The notes under the pieces are model-generated. The model was not told the DNA's origin. It ran no database searches and was given only the letters and a program-made list of their open reading frames with translations. The position numbers and the translations under genes are program-made. Shown here one piece after another: positions 54,221 to 62,543 of a stretch of 64,000 bases of DNA (position 1 is its first letter; the number at the start of each line of letters is the position of its first letter). This stretch comes from Shinella pollutisoli. GTDB lineage: Bacteria; Pseudomonadota; Alphaproteobacteria; Rhizobiales; Rhizobiaceae. Location of the stretch: assembly GCF_024609765.1 (NCBI RefSeq), contig NZ_JANFDG010000009.1, positions 1 through 64,000 of the forward strand, written 5' to 3'.

Positions 54221-57200
54221 TCACGCCTTCATCGCCAGCACCGCCCGCGCCGGCAGGCCGAGCGGCACGGCGCGGCCGATCTGGCGCACGCGGATGGCGA
54301 TCGCCGCCTGCGGCGCGCCGAAGTCGGCGATCTCGTCGGCCGCCGCATAGAGATGCCAGGGCATCCCCGTCTCGACGCTGCGCACCACGCCGTCGCCGGA
54401 GAGGATGTCGAGCCGGTAGGCCTCGGCCGGCTCGTCGAGCGGGATGTCGGCGGCAAGCCAGCCGTCCGCGTCGATCCGCCCGCGCCGCACCCAGGAAAGC
54501 CGCACGCCGCCCGTCCCGCGCCGCGCCGCAAGATGCACCGGCGCAAGCGGCGTCAGCGCCCGCTCGCCGCCGGCGAAGGCGAAGGGGCCGGCCCGTCCGC
54601 CCGCCATGCCGGCCGCCTCGGCAAGCCAGTTGGCGAGCCGCCCCGCCTCCCCGGCGCCGAGCCCCAGCGGCCGCACCGCCTCGTCGAGCAGCACGGCCTC
54701 CGCCCCCGCGGCATGGCCCGCCGCCATGGCGTCCTCCGTGCCGCCGAGCGCCCGCAGGAGCCCGGTGAGCCGGAAGCGCCGCGGAGAAATCTCGCTCGCC
54801 TCGGCAAAGCCGATCACCTCGAAGCCGCCGTCCCCGGCCCGGACCGCGATCCGGTTCGTCCCGTTCAGCAGCGCGACGGTCGCCACGCCGGCAAGCCCGC
54901 CGAAGGGCAGGTCGAGGACGAGCGCATTGCCCCGGTCGAAGCGCCCGACAGGTCCGCTCCCGAGCGCCTCCGCCAGCCGTCCGATCCGCGCCGGCCGGTC
55001 GAGCCGCACACGCGGCGAAAAGCCCTCCACCCCCGCCGAGCTCGACAGCACCACCGGCCTCCAGGGCGCGGCATAGGCCGCGACGCGGGCGAAATCCTGC
55101 ACCGCCCCCTCGCCCGTGACCGGCAGGTCGAGGAAGACCACCTCCGGCATGAAGGCCTCCGAAGGTGTCGCGCCCTTCGCCGCACGGCGCGGCGTCTCCA
55201 CCGGCGTCGGCGCCGGGCTGTCGCCGGAGGCGATGGCGCGCGCCTCCACCTCGCGGACGAGCCCGTCGGTGATCGCCGTGACCAGGAACCGCCCCTCCGG
55301 CCCGTCCACGAGCCGCACCACGTCGCCCGGCACGGGGCCGAGCGCCGTCGGCGGCAGGCGGAAGGTGAGCCGCCGCTGGGCCGCGCGCTGGTCGCGCAGC
55401 GCCGCCTCCGCCGAGGACGCGGCCGCCCCCGGATGCATGACCGCCGGCAGCGCCAGCCGCAGCACCCGGTCGCTGCCGGAGGCCATGCGGCGCGAGCGGG
55501 CGGTGGCGCGCGGATAGCCGCCCGCCTCCTCGAAATGGTCGAGGATCGCCTCGCCCGCGAAATCGCTCGCCTGGCCGCGGCTCTCCTCGAAGGCGGCCTC
55601 GTCCGGCCGCTCGGCGAGGACGTCGATCGCCTGCGCGGCGAGCCCCGAGCGCAGGCGCGAGCGGAAGACGAGCGTGCCGCCCGCCTCCGCCGCGTCGATC
55701 TGGAAGGCCTCCATCAGCGGTTCGAGGAGCGCGCGCGCCGACGTCTGCTCCGCCTGCACGAAGCCGGTCAGGTCGCCCGCCACGCCGGAGACGTCGAAAT
55801 CGGAAAACCCGTGGTCCGTCAGCACCGCCGCGATCACGTCGGCGACGGTGCCCGCGCCGAGCCGGCCGTTCAGCCAGTGGCCGAGCTGCCAGTTGCCGCC
55901 GTCCGACCAGAGCTCCGTCTTCTCCGGGAAGGCCGGATAGGGCCGCGCGTCCCAGGTCCAGACGAAGACATGGCCGGGATCGACCATGCCGTCCTCCGAC
56001 CCGCCGCCCTGCCACCAGGCATGATGCGCGTCGAGGAAGCGGCGCTGCGCCGCGTCGCTGCGCGCGCCGCCGGAATGGTAGGGCCGCGCGTCCTCCGAGC
56101 TCTTCGGGTCGGTGAAGACGTTCGGCTGGTTCGCGCCCCTGTCGACGGCCGGGCAGCCGAGCTCGGTGAACCAGACCGGCTTCGACCGAGGCACCCAGGC
56201 CGTGGGCTCGGAGACCTCCGCCCCGCCCGCGCCGCGCTCGTAATGCCGCCGCGTCCACCAGCTTCCGAGGTCCTTGTAGCGGAACACCCAGGGCTTTCCC
56301 GCCATGCCGTCGGTGATCGGCGTGCGGATGCGCGCGCGCCGGTCGGCGGCGCTCGCATAGTGCCAGTCGAAGCCCTCGCCGCCGGCGATCATCGCGCGCA
56401 TCGCCAGCGCGTCCTCGGCATGGCGGAAGCCGTCCGGGTTGCCGCCCTCTGTGTCGCCGTCCTGCCAGTCGGAGATCGGCATGTAGTTGTCGATGCCGAT
56501 CGCATCGATCGCCGGCGAGGCCCAGAGCGGATCGAGGTTGAAATGGACGGCGGAGGAGCCCTCCGGCCGGTAGCCGAAATATTCGCTCCAGTCCGCCGCA
56601 TAGGTGATCTTCGTGCCGGCGCCCAGGATGGCGCGCACGTCGGCGGCAAGCGCCCGCAGCGCCGCCACGAAGGGAAAGCCGCCCGCCCCGTCGGAAAGCC
56701 GCGTCAGCCCGCGCATCTCCGAGCCGACGATGAAGCCGTCCACCCCGCCCGCCGCCTTGGCGAGAAGCGCGTAATGCAGGATCAGCCGGCGGAACCCCGC
56801 GTCGCCGGAGGGCCCGGCGACCGTGGTGCCGGACACCGCGAAATCGGAGGCGTCCGCGTCGCCGACGAAGGCCTCGACCTGGCTCTTCGCCGCCCCCGTG
56901 CCGTCGGCGGAGGGCGGATGGCAGGTGATGCGCCCGCGCCAGGGATAGGGCGCCTGCCCGGAGCCGCCATAGGGGTCCGGCAGGTCGTTGCCCGCCGGCA
57001 CGTCCATCAGCATGAAGGGATAGAGATAGACCTCCAGCCCTCGCTTCTTGAGATCGGCGATGGCCGCGACGACGCTCTCGTCGGAGGGCGTGCCGCCATA
57101 GGCCGGCCCGCCGCCGCTGCGGCTCACCACATGCGCCGCCCCGCGCGGGATGCCCGAGACCCGCCAGGGCCGGCTCTCCGCCGTGCGCGCCGGCACCTCG

Positions 57201-58060
57201 ACGCCCGGCACGATGCGGCAATGGCCGGCGCGCAGGTCCGTGCCGAACCAGGCGACGACGAGGCCGACGCGCTCGAGGTTCGGGCAGAGCGCCTGAAGCT
57301 CGTCGATCGAGGCCTCCCAGTCGGTGGCGGCCGTCGTCGTGTTGCGGTTGATGTTGCGCCCGGCGCCCGCGCCGGTCTTCTCCGTCACGAGCCGCGGGTC
57401 GTAGCCGTGCTCGCTCGATCCCGGGATGACGGTGACCGCGCGGATCTTTCGCTCCAGCGTGCCGACCGGCTTCAGGACCTCGAACTGCAGCACCGGGATG
57501 CGGTTGCCGAAGACGTCGAGCGGCAGCCGCTCGAAGACGGCATAGGCGAGGCCCCGATAGGCGGGCGCGTTGCCCGCCCCCTGCTTCGCCTCGATCAGCG
57601 GATCGGGCGCCTGGGATTCCGTGCCGCGATGGACGCGCATCTCGATGCCGGAAAGGTCGATCTCGCGCCCGTCCGCCCAGACGCGCCGCACCCCGGCGAT
57701 CGGCCCCTCGCAGATGCCGACGGCGACATTGGCGAAATAGCGGAAGGTCTCGACGCGCGCGCCGGTCGCCTTGCCGCCCTCGCGCTCGACGGCCACCTCC
57801 TCCTCGAAGCGCGTCGCCCAGATCAGCGTGCCGCCGACGCGGGCGGTGCCGTAGACGCGGCTTACCGCCGTGCCCTCGTCGGCGCCGGGGATGCGCGCGT
57901 CGCCCATCCGCGCGCCGGTGATCGTCGCCGTGCCGGCGATCAGCGAGCGGTCGACGACGGAGCCGGCAAGCGCGCCCGCCGCCCGGCCGAGGATCGCGCC
58001 GAAGGGACCGAACAGGCCGCCGAGCGCCGCGCCCGCCGCCTGGAGAAGAAGTGTCGCCAT
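54221..58060 (-). CDS. GTA host-specificity/baseplate megatron protein (gp15)
   Basis: The protein has 1279 residues, the size expected for the GTA g15 product. The N terminus is hydrophobic and Gly-rich (GAALGGLFGPFGAILGRAAGALAG). A glycoside-hydrolase-like TIM-barrel region follows in the middle (PYPWRGRITCHPP and ITYAADWSEYFGYRPEGSS segments). A putative phage tail protein domain and a C-terminal beta-rich receptor-binding part complete it. It would form the tail tip that contacts recipient cells. The start is three bases after the NlpC/P60 gene. Its 3' end is partly duplicated downstream. Confidence 0.93.
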   Translation of the reverse strand: MATLLLQAAGAALGGLFGPFGAILGRAAGALAGSVVDRSLIAGTATITGARMGDARIPGADEGTAVSRVYGTARVGGTLIWATRFEEEVAVEREGGKATGARVETFRYFANVAVGICEGPIAGVRRVWADGREIDLSGIEMRVHRGTESQAPDPLIEAKQGAGNAPAYRGLAYAVFERLPLDVFGNRIPVLQFEVLKPVGTLERKIRAVTVIPGSSEHGYDPRLVTEKTGAGAGRNINRNTTTAATDWEASIDELQALCPNLERVGLVVAWFGTDLRAGHCRIVPGVEVPARTAESRPWRVSGIPRGAAHVVSRSGGGPAYGGTPSDESVVAAIADLKKRGLEVYLYPFMLMDVPAGNDLPDPYGGSGQAPYPWRGRITCHPPSADGTGAAKSQVEAFVGDADASDFAVSGTTVAGPSGDAGFRRLILHYALLAKAAGGVDGFIVGSEMRGLTRLSDGAGGFPFVAALRALAADVRAILGAGTKITYAADWSEYFGYRPEGSSAVHFNLDPLWASPAIDAIGIDNYMPISDWQDGDTEGGNPDGFRHAEDALAMRAMIAGGEGFDWHYASAADRRARIRTPITDGMAGKPWVFRYKDLGSWWTRRHYERGAGGAEVSEPTAWVPRSKPVWFTELGCPAVDRGANQPNVFTDPKSSEDARPYHSGGARSDAAQRRFLDAHHAWWQGGGSEDGMVDPGHVFVWTWDARPYPAFPEKTELWSDGGNWQLGHWLNGRLGAGTVADVIAAVLTDHGFSDFDVSGVAGDLTGFVQAEQTSARALLEPLMEAFQIDAAEAGGTLVFRSRLRSGLAAQAIDVLAERPDEAAFEESRGQASDFAGEAILDHFEEAGGYPRATARSRRMASGSDRVLRLALPAVMHPGAAASSAEAALRDQRAAQRRLTFRLPPTALGPVPGDVVRLVDGPEGRFLVTAITDGLVREVEARAIASGDSPAPTPVETPRRAAKGATPSEAFMPEVVFLDLPVTGEGAVQDFARVAAYAAPWRPVVLSSSAGVEGFSPRVRLDRPARIGRLAEALGSGPVGRFDRGNALVLDLPFGGLAGVATVALLNGTNRIAVRAGDGGFEVIGFAEASEISPRRFRLTGLLRALGGTEDAMAAGHAAGAEAVLLDEAVRPLGLGAGEAGRLANWLAEAAGMAGGRAGPFAFAGGERALTPLAPVHLAARRGTGGVRLSWVRRGRIDADGWLAADIPLDEPAEAYRLDILSGDGVVRSVETGMPWHLYAAADEIADFGAPQAAIAIRVRQIGRAVPLGLPARAVLAMKA

Positions 58061-58063
58061 GGC

Positions 58064-58570
58064 TCAGGGTTGCTCCGGAAAACGGAAGACGCCGGCGATC
58101 CGCCGCCGCCAGGAGGGGGTGAGCGGCGATTCCACCACCGCCGCCTGCTCGTAGGCATGGATGAAGCGCCCGCCGGGCGCGGCGATGCCGGCATGCTTCG
58201 CCGCCGCCCCCGCCTGCCAGCGGAAGATCACGAGATCGCCCGCCTGCAATTCGGAAACCGGCAGCGCCGCCCCGCAATGGCGCGCGGCGGCGAGAAGCAG
58301 CCGCTCCTCCCCCGCCCGCTCCGCCCAGTCCGGCGCATAGGGCCGAGGCACCTCCGGCTCGCGCCCGTAAAGCTCCCGCCACACGCCGCGGACGAGCCCC
58401 AGGCAATCGCACCCGACGCCCTTCAGCGATCCCTGGTGGCGATAGGGCGTGCCGACGAAGGTCCGGGCGATGGCGACGATGCGGGCGGCGTGATCGTCGC
58501 CTGTCCTTTTACCCCCCTCTGGCCTGCCGGCCAGAGGGGGGTGTCGCGGTACGACCGGAGCATCACTCAT
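58064..58570 (-). CDS. GTA NlpC/P60 peptidase (gp14)
   Basis: The protein has 168 residues from ATG 58570, which overlaps the end of gp13; an ATG six codons upstream is possible. The catalytic Cys56 is in GCDCLGLV and the His in AAKHAGIAA. It probably cuts peptidoglycan peptides during DNA entry. Residues about 5-25 are encoded by a 14-bp perfect palindrome and its flanks, giving a Pro/Arg-rich stretch absent from the usual family start, which begins close to the segment ARIVAIARTFVGTPY. Confidence 0.9.
   Translation of the reverse strand: MSDAPVVPRHPPLAGRPEGGKRTGDDHAARIVAIARTFVGTPYRHQGSLKGVGCDCLGLVRGVWRELYGREPEVPRPYAPDWAERAGEERLLLAAARHCGAALPVSELQAGDLVIFRWQAGAAAKHAGIAAPGGRFIHAYEQAAVVESPLTPSWRRRIAGVFRFPEQP
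58511..58542. repeat. Perfect 14-bp palindrome inside the gp14 coding sequence
   Basis: Arms 58511-58524 and 58529-58542 are exactly complementary around TGCC. The core ggcctgccggcc resembles the ends of RIME elements. It is translated within gp14 and is not intergenic like the others. Confidence 0.8.
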
Positions 58571-59453
58571 AAAGCACCCGCCCGTCATGCACCGTGTCCC
58601 CGTCGGCATAGCCGTAGGCGAAGTCGCTGCCCGGCATGTGCGGGAAGCCGCGGAAGTTGAGCCCGTTGCCGAATTTCGCCCTGCAGGTCGAAAACCGCTT
58701 GTCGCAGCCCGCCGTCACCCGCACCGCATCCCCGGCCTTCACGCCCGCCGGCATCTGCAGCCAGAGCGTCAGTTCCGTCGCCCCGCCCGGCCGGCGATGG
58801 TCCTCGATGTCGGCCGACAGTCCGTCGGCCGCCCCGCTCGCGAAGACCAGCACGCCGTAGCGGAAGAACCGCTCGGCAAAGCCCGCGAGCCCCGACACGC
58901 GGAGGCGCATCCCGTCGACGACCGCGCTCACCGTCCCCGTCGCGCTGTAGGCGGCGGAGGCCGTGTTCATACCGCAGCGCCGGTCGCCGAACACCGCGTC
59001 GCAGCGATGGCCGTAGATCCGGCCGCGCACCGCGTCGAGCCGGTGGGTGAGCCGCCGGAGCTCCGCCCGGAACAGCTCGCCCTCGCGCCGCACCTCGCCG
59101 AGCTCGGCGCTGCGCAGCAGGAGCCGCTCGGACGGGCTTTCCCAGTTGACGAGATAGACCTCGACGCCCGCCCCGTCGTAGCGCCCGGCGGCAAGATCCT
59201 CCGCCCGGATCGCCTCGGCGGAAAAGCCGCCCGCCACCTCGCCGCCCTCGGCCGAAAGCCCGCTGCCGTCCTCCGCCTCGCTCGCCTGGAAGCCGCTCGC
59301 CGCCGCATAGACGGTGCCGCCGAAGGAAAGGTCGTGGTCGTGGTCGGTGAAGCCGAGCACGGTGCCGTCGCGGCGCGTCACGCGCCAGGCATGGCAGAGC
59401 GTCGTCGCCCCGCCGTCGAGATGGGCGGCGAGTGCCGCCGGTATCGTCCTCAT
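58563..59453 (-). CDS. GTA DUF2163/baseplate-type protein (gp13)
   Basis: The protein has 296 residues. It matches the DUF2163 family (GTA g13): HLDGGATTLCHAWRVTRRDG near the start, GHRCDAVFGDRRCGM in the middle and CDKRFSTCRAKFGNGLNFRGFPHMPG near the end. The Cys residues in the last two segments fit the iron-sulfur-binding pattern reported for tail hub proteins of this type. It overlaps gp12 by 4 bases and gp14 by 8. Confidence 0.92.
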   Translation of the reverse strand: MRTIPAALAAHLDGGATTLCHAWRVTRRDGTVLGFTDHDHDLSFGGTVYAAASGFQASEAEDGSGLSAEGGEVAGGFSAEAIRAEDLAAGRYDGAGVEVYLVNWESPSERLLLRSAELGEVRREGELFRAELRRLTHRLDAVRGRIYGHRCDAVFGDRRCGMNTASAAYSATGTVSAVVDGMRLRVSGLAGFAERFFRYGVLVFASGAADGLSADIEDHRRPGGATELTLWLQMPAGVKAGDAVRVTAGCDKRFSTCRAKFGNGLNFRGFPHMPGSDFAYGYADGDTVHDGRVLYE

Positions 59454-60085
59454 GGCCGGATCTCCACCAGCGGGATCGAGGGAATGCGCCCCGCTTCGAA
59501 TTGCGACAGGTCGATGTCGATGCGGTCCGTGTCGAAGCGCACCGGCACGTCGAACTCGAAACCGGCGCGGATCGTCCCCGAGGCCGGGATCCTGCCCGCC
59601 TTGAAGGTCACGACGCCCGTCTCCGCGTCCACCGCATAGTCCGCCGCCGGCACCGCGACGCCGGCGACGGAAAGCACGACCGTCCCCGCCACCGGCTTCT
59701 CGATGGTCCGCACCGTCTCCCCGCCCGCGTCCGCATAGCGCTTGACGAGCTGGAAGGCCGCCCGCTCGCCGTCGCCGGTGCCGATCCGCTGGTCGGAGGC
59801 CGAGACCGCCGCGCCCGGCGGGCAGGACTTGTGGTCGACCGGATCGCGGAAGCGGAAGCCGTGGAACTGCCCGGCCCGCGCCTCGAAGAAGGCGAGCACC
59901 GCGTAGAGATCGTCGATCGAGCGCACGCCGGAGCCGGCGTCGTAGTGCCGCCGCGCGTCCTTCCAGCGCCGGTTGCGGTTCTCCCGCCCGTTGGAGAGCC
60001 CGACGATATCCGTCCGCCTGACCGGCCCGCCGCTCGTGCCGAGCGCCACCCGCAGCGGAAACCGAACCTCATGAAATCCCGCCAT
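59450..60085 (-). CDS. GTA DUF2460 distal tail protein (gp12)
   Basis: The protein has 211 residues and matches the DUF2460 family (GTA g12), with GFHEVRFPLRVALGTSGGP at the start and FFEARAGQFHGFRFRDPVDHKS in the middle. It should form the distal tail ring. The start is separated from gp11 by a RIME, unlike the tight spacing usual in this cluster, and its stop overlaps gp13. Confidence 0.93.
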   Translation of the reverse strand: MAGFHEVRFPLRVALGTSGGPVRRTDIVGLSNGRENRNRRWKDARRHYDAGSGVRSIDDLYAVLAFFEARAGQFHGFRFRDPVDHKSCPPGAAVSASDQRIGTGDGERAAFQLVKRYADAGGETVRTIEKPVAGTVVLSVAGVAVPAADYAVDAETGVVTFKAGRIPASGTIRAGFEFDVPVRFDTDRIDIDLSQFEAGRIPSIPLVEIRP

Positions 60086-60111
60086 TATCGTCTCCGTGAA
60101 TGCCCTGCGGG

Positions 60112-60228
60112 CCCCTCACCTGCCTGCCGGCATCCTCTCCCCGCAAGCGGGGCGAGGAACCGATGCCTTGCCGCTTTCCCCCTTCTCCCCGCTTGCGGGG
60201 AGAGGTCCCGGCAGGGGGATGAGGGGCA
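60112..60228. repeat. RIME-type repeat inside the GTA operon
   Basis: Two palindromes are framed by cccctcacctgcctgccggc and cccggcagggggatgagggg. It fills the gap between gp11 and gp12 and should be transcribed with them. Confidence 0.88.
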
Positions 60229-60241
60229 CTCAACACGCCCC

Positions 60242-60778
60242 TCACAAACTCCGCTGCCCCCGCCCCACCGCCCGCGTCAGCATCGCCGCGATCTGCCCTT
60301 CCGACTTGCGGAAGCTCGCCGCGTCCTGCGCCGTCACGTTGAAGACGATGCGCGGGCCCCCGCCGCCCTCGGCGGCCACGCCCAGCGCCCCGTCCGGCCC
60401 GCGTTTCAGCGGCAGGATCGCCTCCGCCCCCGCCTCGCCCATCAGCCCGAGCCCGCCGCCCGTGCCGAAATAGGTCGGCGCGGCCACGACGCCGCCCTTG
60501 GCGAAGGGCGTCACCCCGCCGATCAGCCCGGACACGCCGGCCGAAAGCACGCCCTCCAGCGGCCTCAGCCCGGCGGAGAGCGCGATGTCGCTCATCCTCA
60601 GCGCCAGCCCGCGCAGCACGCTCTCCAGCCCCTTGCCGTCGGCCGCCGCCCCCTTCAGCGCCCCGGTCAGCGCCGAACCGAAGGCGCGCGAGCGCGCCTC
60701 CAGGTCCTCGAACACCGCCGTCAGGTGCTCGGCGTCGCGCATGGTGCCGGCAAGCGGCGTCTCGTCCGTCTCGGCCAT
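60242..60778 (-). CDS. GTA tail tape measure protein (gp11)
   Basis: The protein has 178 residues. It resembles the short tape measure of GTAs: a helical N-terminal half, then GGVVAAPTYFGTGGGLGLMGEAGAEAILPL (residue span about 95-124), a segment common to tail tape measure proteins. The small size fits a short tail. It begins 4 bases after the chaperone stop. Confidence 0.88.
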   Translation of the reverse strand: MAETDETPLAGTMRDAEHLTAVFEDLEARSRAFGSALTGALKGAAADGKGLESVLRGLALRMSDIALSAGLRPLEGVLSAGVSGLIGGVTPFAKGGVVAAPTYFGTGGGLGLMGEAGAEAILPLKRGPDGALGVAAEGGGGPRIVFNVTAQDAASFRKSEGQIAAMLTRAVGRGQRSL

Positions 60779-60781
60779 CTC

Positions 60782-61009
60782 TCAGTCCTCCGTGTCGGGA
60801 AAGGCGCGCATCAGCGCCGCCAGCGCGCCGCGCCCCGGCGCCTCCGGCTGCGGCCGTCTCAGCCCCAGCGCATGCGCAAGCTCCACCGGCGTCATTTCCC
60901 AGAAATCCCTGGGCGCAAGCCGCATCCGGCAGAGCCCGGCGTGAAGCACCGCCTCCCAGGGGAAGGCGGGTCTCCCGCCGCTCGGGCCGGATGCGGCTGC
61001 GGAGGGTTT
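60782..61009 (-). CDS. GTA tail assembly chaperone, start unresolved (possible -1 frameshift product)
   Basis: The conserved domain FPWEAVLHAGLCRMRLAPRDFWEMTPVEL (beginning at 60964) identifies the small tail assembly chaperone that normally follows g10. No ATG, GTG or TTG with a usable ribosome binding site lies before the domain in this frame; the only GTG is inside it. The frame is -1 relative to gp10. The gp10 frame runs on over it for some 45 unrelated residues. The coordinate 61009 marks a GAAAAC stretch where a shift could occur, not a proven start. Confidence 0.6.
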   Translation of the reverse strand, partial: KPSAAASGPSGGRPAFPWEAVLHAGLCRMRLAPRDFWEMTPVELAHALGLRRPQPEAPGRGALAALMRAFPDTED

Positions 61010-61338
61010 TCGCCGCCCTCCCCGCCGCCGAAGGTCGCCTCCAGAAGGGCCGCGACGATGCGCGCCAGCTCCGCGAGCCCGCCCGCCGCCGCCATGCCGG
61101 CCACCTCCTCGTCGGAGAAGAGGTTGCCGCCGCCGCGAAGCCCCGCGCCGAGGATGCGGATCAGGTCGTCCGCCTTCAGCCGCCCGGAGGAGAAGCGCTC
61201 CGCAAGCCCGGTGAGGCTGTCGACGGAAAAGGCCGTCTCCAGCTCGGCGAGCGCGCCGAGCGTCAGGCACAGCACCCGCCGCTCGCCGTCGAGGAAGGCC
61301 TCGATCTCGCCGCGCCGGCGGTTCGCCCGCGCGCCCAT
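60892..61338 (-). CDS. GTA gp10 family protein with a non-homologous C-terminal extension
   Basis: The open frame has 148 residues from ATG 61338. Residues 1 to about 105 match gp10 (GEIEAFLDGERRVLCLTLGALAELE and SDEEVAGMAAAGGLAELARIV are characteristic). After TFGGGEGGE the remaining 45 residues are Pro/Gly-rich and unlike the family, because the frame reads across the tail assembly chaperone. Either the usual stop was lost or ribosomes shift into the chaperone frame. It overlaps gp9 by one base. Confidence 0.85.
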   Translation of the reverse strand: MGARANRRRGEIEAFLDGERRVLCLTLGALAELETAFSVDSLTGLAERFSSGRLKADDLIRILGAGLRGGGNLFSDEEVAGMAAAGGLAELARIVAALLEATFGGGEGGENPPQPHPARAAGDPPSPGRRCFTPGSAGCGLRPGISGK

Positions 61339-61745
61339 CACAGCGCCCCGAAGGCGAGCGCGCCCGCCGATTCCAGCGCGATCTCGAACAGCACCTCGCC
61401 GTCATGCGCGCCGGAATAATCCAGCGCCGCGATCTGGAACGGCCCGGTGACCGTGCCGAAATCGGGGATGACGATCTGCCAGCTCGCCACGGTGCCGGCG
61501 AAGAAGCGCGTGCGCACCAGCGCGTCGGAGGCCTGATCCTTGAAGATGCCGCTGCCGCTGACGGCCGCGCGCTGCACGCCCGCCCCGCCGAGCAGCTCGC
61601 GCCAGCGCCCCGCCGATTCCCCGTCCGTCACGTCGACGAGCTGGGCGTTGAACGACAGCCGCTTCGCCCTCAGCCCCGCGACGGTCGCGTAGCTTCCGCC
61701 GTTCTCGATCTTGAGGAGCAGGTCCCGCCCCTTCTGCGCCACCAT
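61338..61745 (-). CDS. GTA major tail protein, TP901-1 family (gp9)
   Basis: The protein has 135 residues from ATG 61745 with AAAGGA upstream. It matches the TP901-1-type major tail protein (AQKGRDLLLKIENGG at the start, SGSGIFKDQASDALVR in the middle, LDYSGAHDGEVLFEIALESAG at the end). It polymerises into the tail tube. Confidence 0.94.
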   Translation of the reverse strand: MVAQKGRDLLLKIENGGSYATVAGLRAKRLSFNAQLVDVTDGESAGRWRELLGGAGVQRAAVSGSGIFKDQASDALVRTRFFAGTVASWQIVIPDFGTVTGPFQIAALDYSGAHDGEVLFEIALESAGALAFGAL

Positions 61746-61765
61746 GGCAAAATCCTTTCCGTTGG

Positions 61766-62173
61766 TTAGACCGAAGGTTCCGTCACCGCGCGGAAACGCA
61801 TCTCCGCGCGGTGGAAGCGCGTGCCGCCGTTGCGGGCGAGCCGCGTGTCGCGGTGGAAGAGAAGGACGAGGTGATGCCCGTCGAGCGTAAGCGCCGCGTC
61901 GTGCAGCGCGCTCCGCACCGCCGCGGCGATTGCCTGCGCCTCCCGGTGCCCCGCCGCCTCGGACCACACCTCCAATGTCACGGCATGCTCCTCGCCGGCC
62001 TCGCTCGCGGTGGAGCGGTCGGTGCTGTCGATGGCGGCGATGACGACGCGCGGCCCCGCCGCGCGCGGAAGCAGCCGGTCGGCGACGCCGCCCGCGCCGA
62101 CGAGCGCGGCCAGCGCCGCGTCGCCCGAGAGCCGCGAGAAGATCGCCCTCTGCAGGGCCTGCGCCGCGCTCAT
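61766..62173 (-). CDS. GTA DUF3168 protein, tail terminator (gp8)
   Basis: The protein has 135 residues and matches DUF3168 (ALQRAIFSRLSGDAALAALVG at the start, VTLEVWSEAAGHREAQAIAAAV in the middle, LVLLFHRDTRLARNGGTRFHRAEMRFRAVTE at the end). This family forms the head-tail stopper or tail terminator ring. Its start lies in a tandem repeat and may be coupled to a mini reading frame. Confidence 0.92.
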   Translation of the reverse strand: MSAAQALQRAIFSRLSGDAALAALVGAGGVADRLLPRAAGPRVVIAAIDSTDRSTASEAGEEHAVTLEVWSEAAGHREAQAIAAAVRSALHDAALTLDGHHLVLLFHRDTRLARNGGTRFHRAEMRFRAVTEPSV

Positions 62174-62220
62174 GGCCTTTCCTCCCTGCGGCTCATGGCC
62201 GGGTCCTCCCTGCGGCTCAT
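62171..62220 (-). repeat. Tandem duplication of a ribosome-binding/start module
   Basis: Units of 24 and 23 bases each hold GGAGGA and a downstream ATG. The duplication creates a 16-codon frame (MSRREDPAMSRREERP) beginning at the gp7 stop and ending with its TGA overlapping the gp8 ATG. Confidence 0.7.
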
Positions 62221-62543
62221 GGCCGGTCCTCCTCGCAGTCGCAGAGCGTGTAGCGCCCCGTCTCGTCCGGATCGCGCGCGACGCGGATCGCGAAAAGCCG
62301 CATCCCTTTGCGGAAGCGCATGCCGCCGATAATGTCGTCCCGCCGGCGCAGCCGGATGCGGTGCGTCACGGTCGCCCGCTCCGCCCCCGCCGTCTCGCGC
62401 AGCAAGGCCGAGACCGGCTCGATGCGCGCCCAGAGCGTCGCCAGCGTCTCGAAGCCGCGAAGGACGCCGCCCTGCCCGTCCGGCGTCTCGACCGGCCGTT
62501 CGAGGATGAGCCGCGCCGTGAAGGCGCCCGGATCGATCGCCAT
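62217..62543 (-). CDS. GTA head-tail adaptor protein (gp7)
   Basis: The protein has 108 residues from ATG 62543 and matches phage head-tail adaptor/closure proteins (GAFTARLILERPVETPDGQGG at the start, RIRLRRRDDIIGGMRFRKG near the middle). It joins the connector to the tail. It overlaps gp6 by one base (TGATG). Confidence 0.92.
   Translation of the reverse strand: MAIDPGAFTARLILERPVETPDGQGGVLRGFETLATLWARIEPVSALLRETAGAERATVTHRIRLRRRDDIIGGMRFRKGMRLFAIRVARDPDETGRYTLCDCEEDRP

Noticed and set aside
54353-58660. Open frame of about 1435 codons antisense to the GTA host-specificity gene, and a second long frame on the same strand as the gene (54042-58412)
   Set aside because: Neither has domain signal. 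Gene gp15 in its own frame matches the family throughout.
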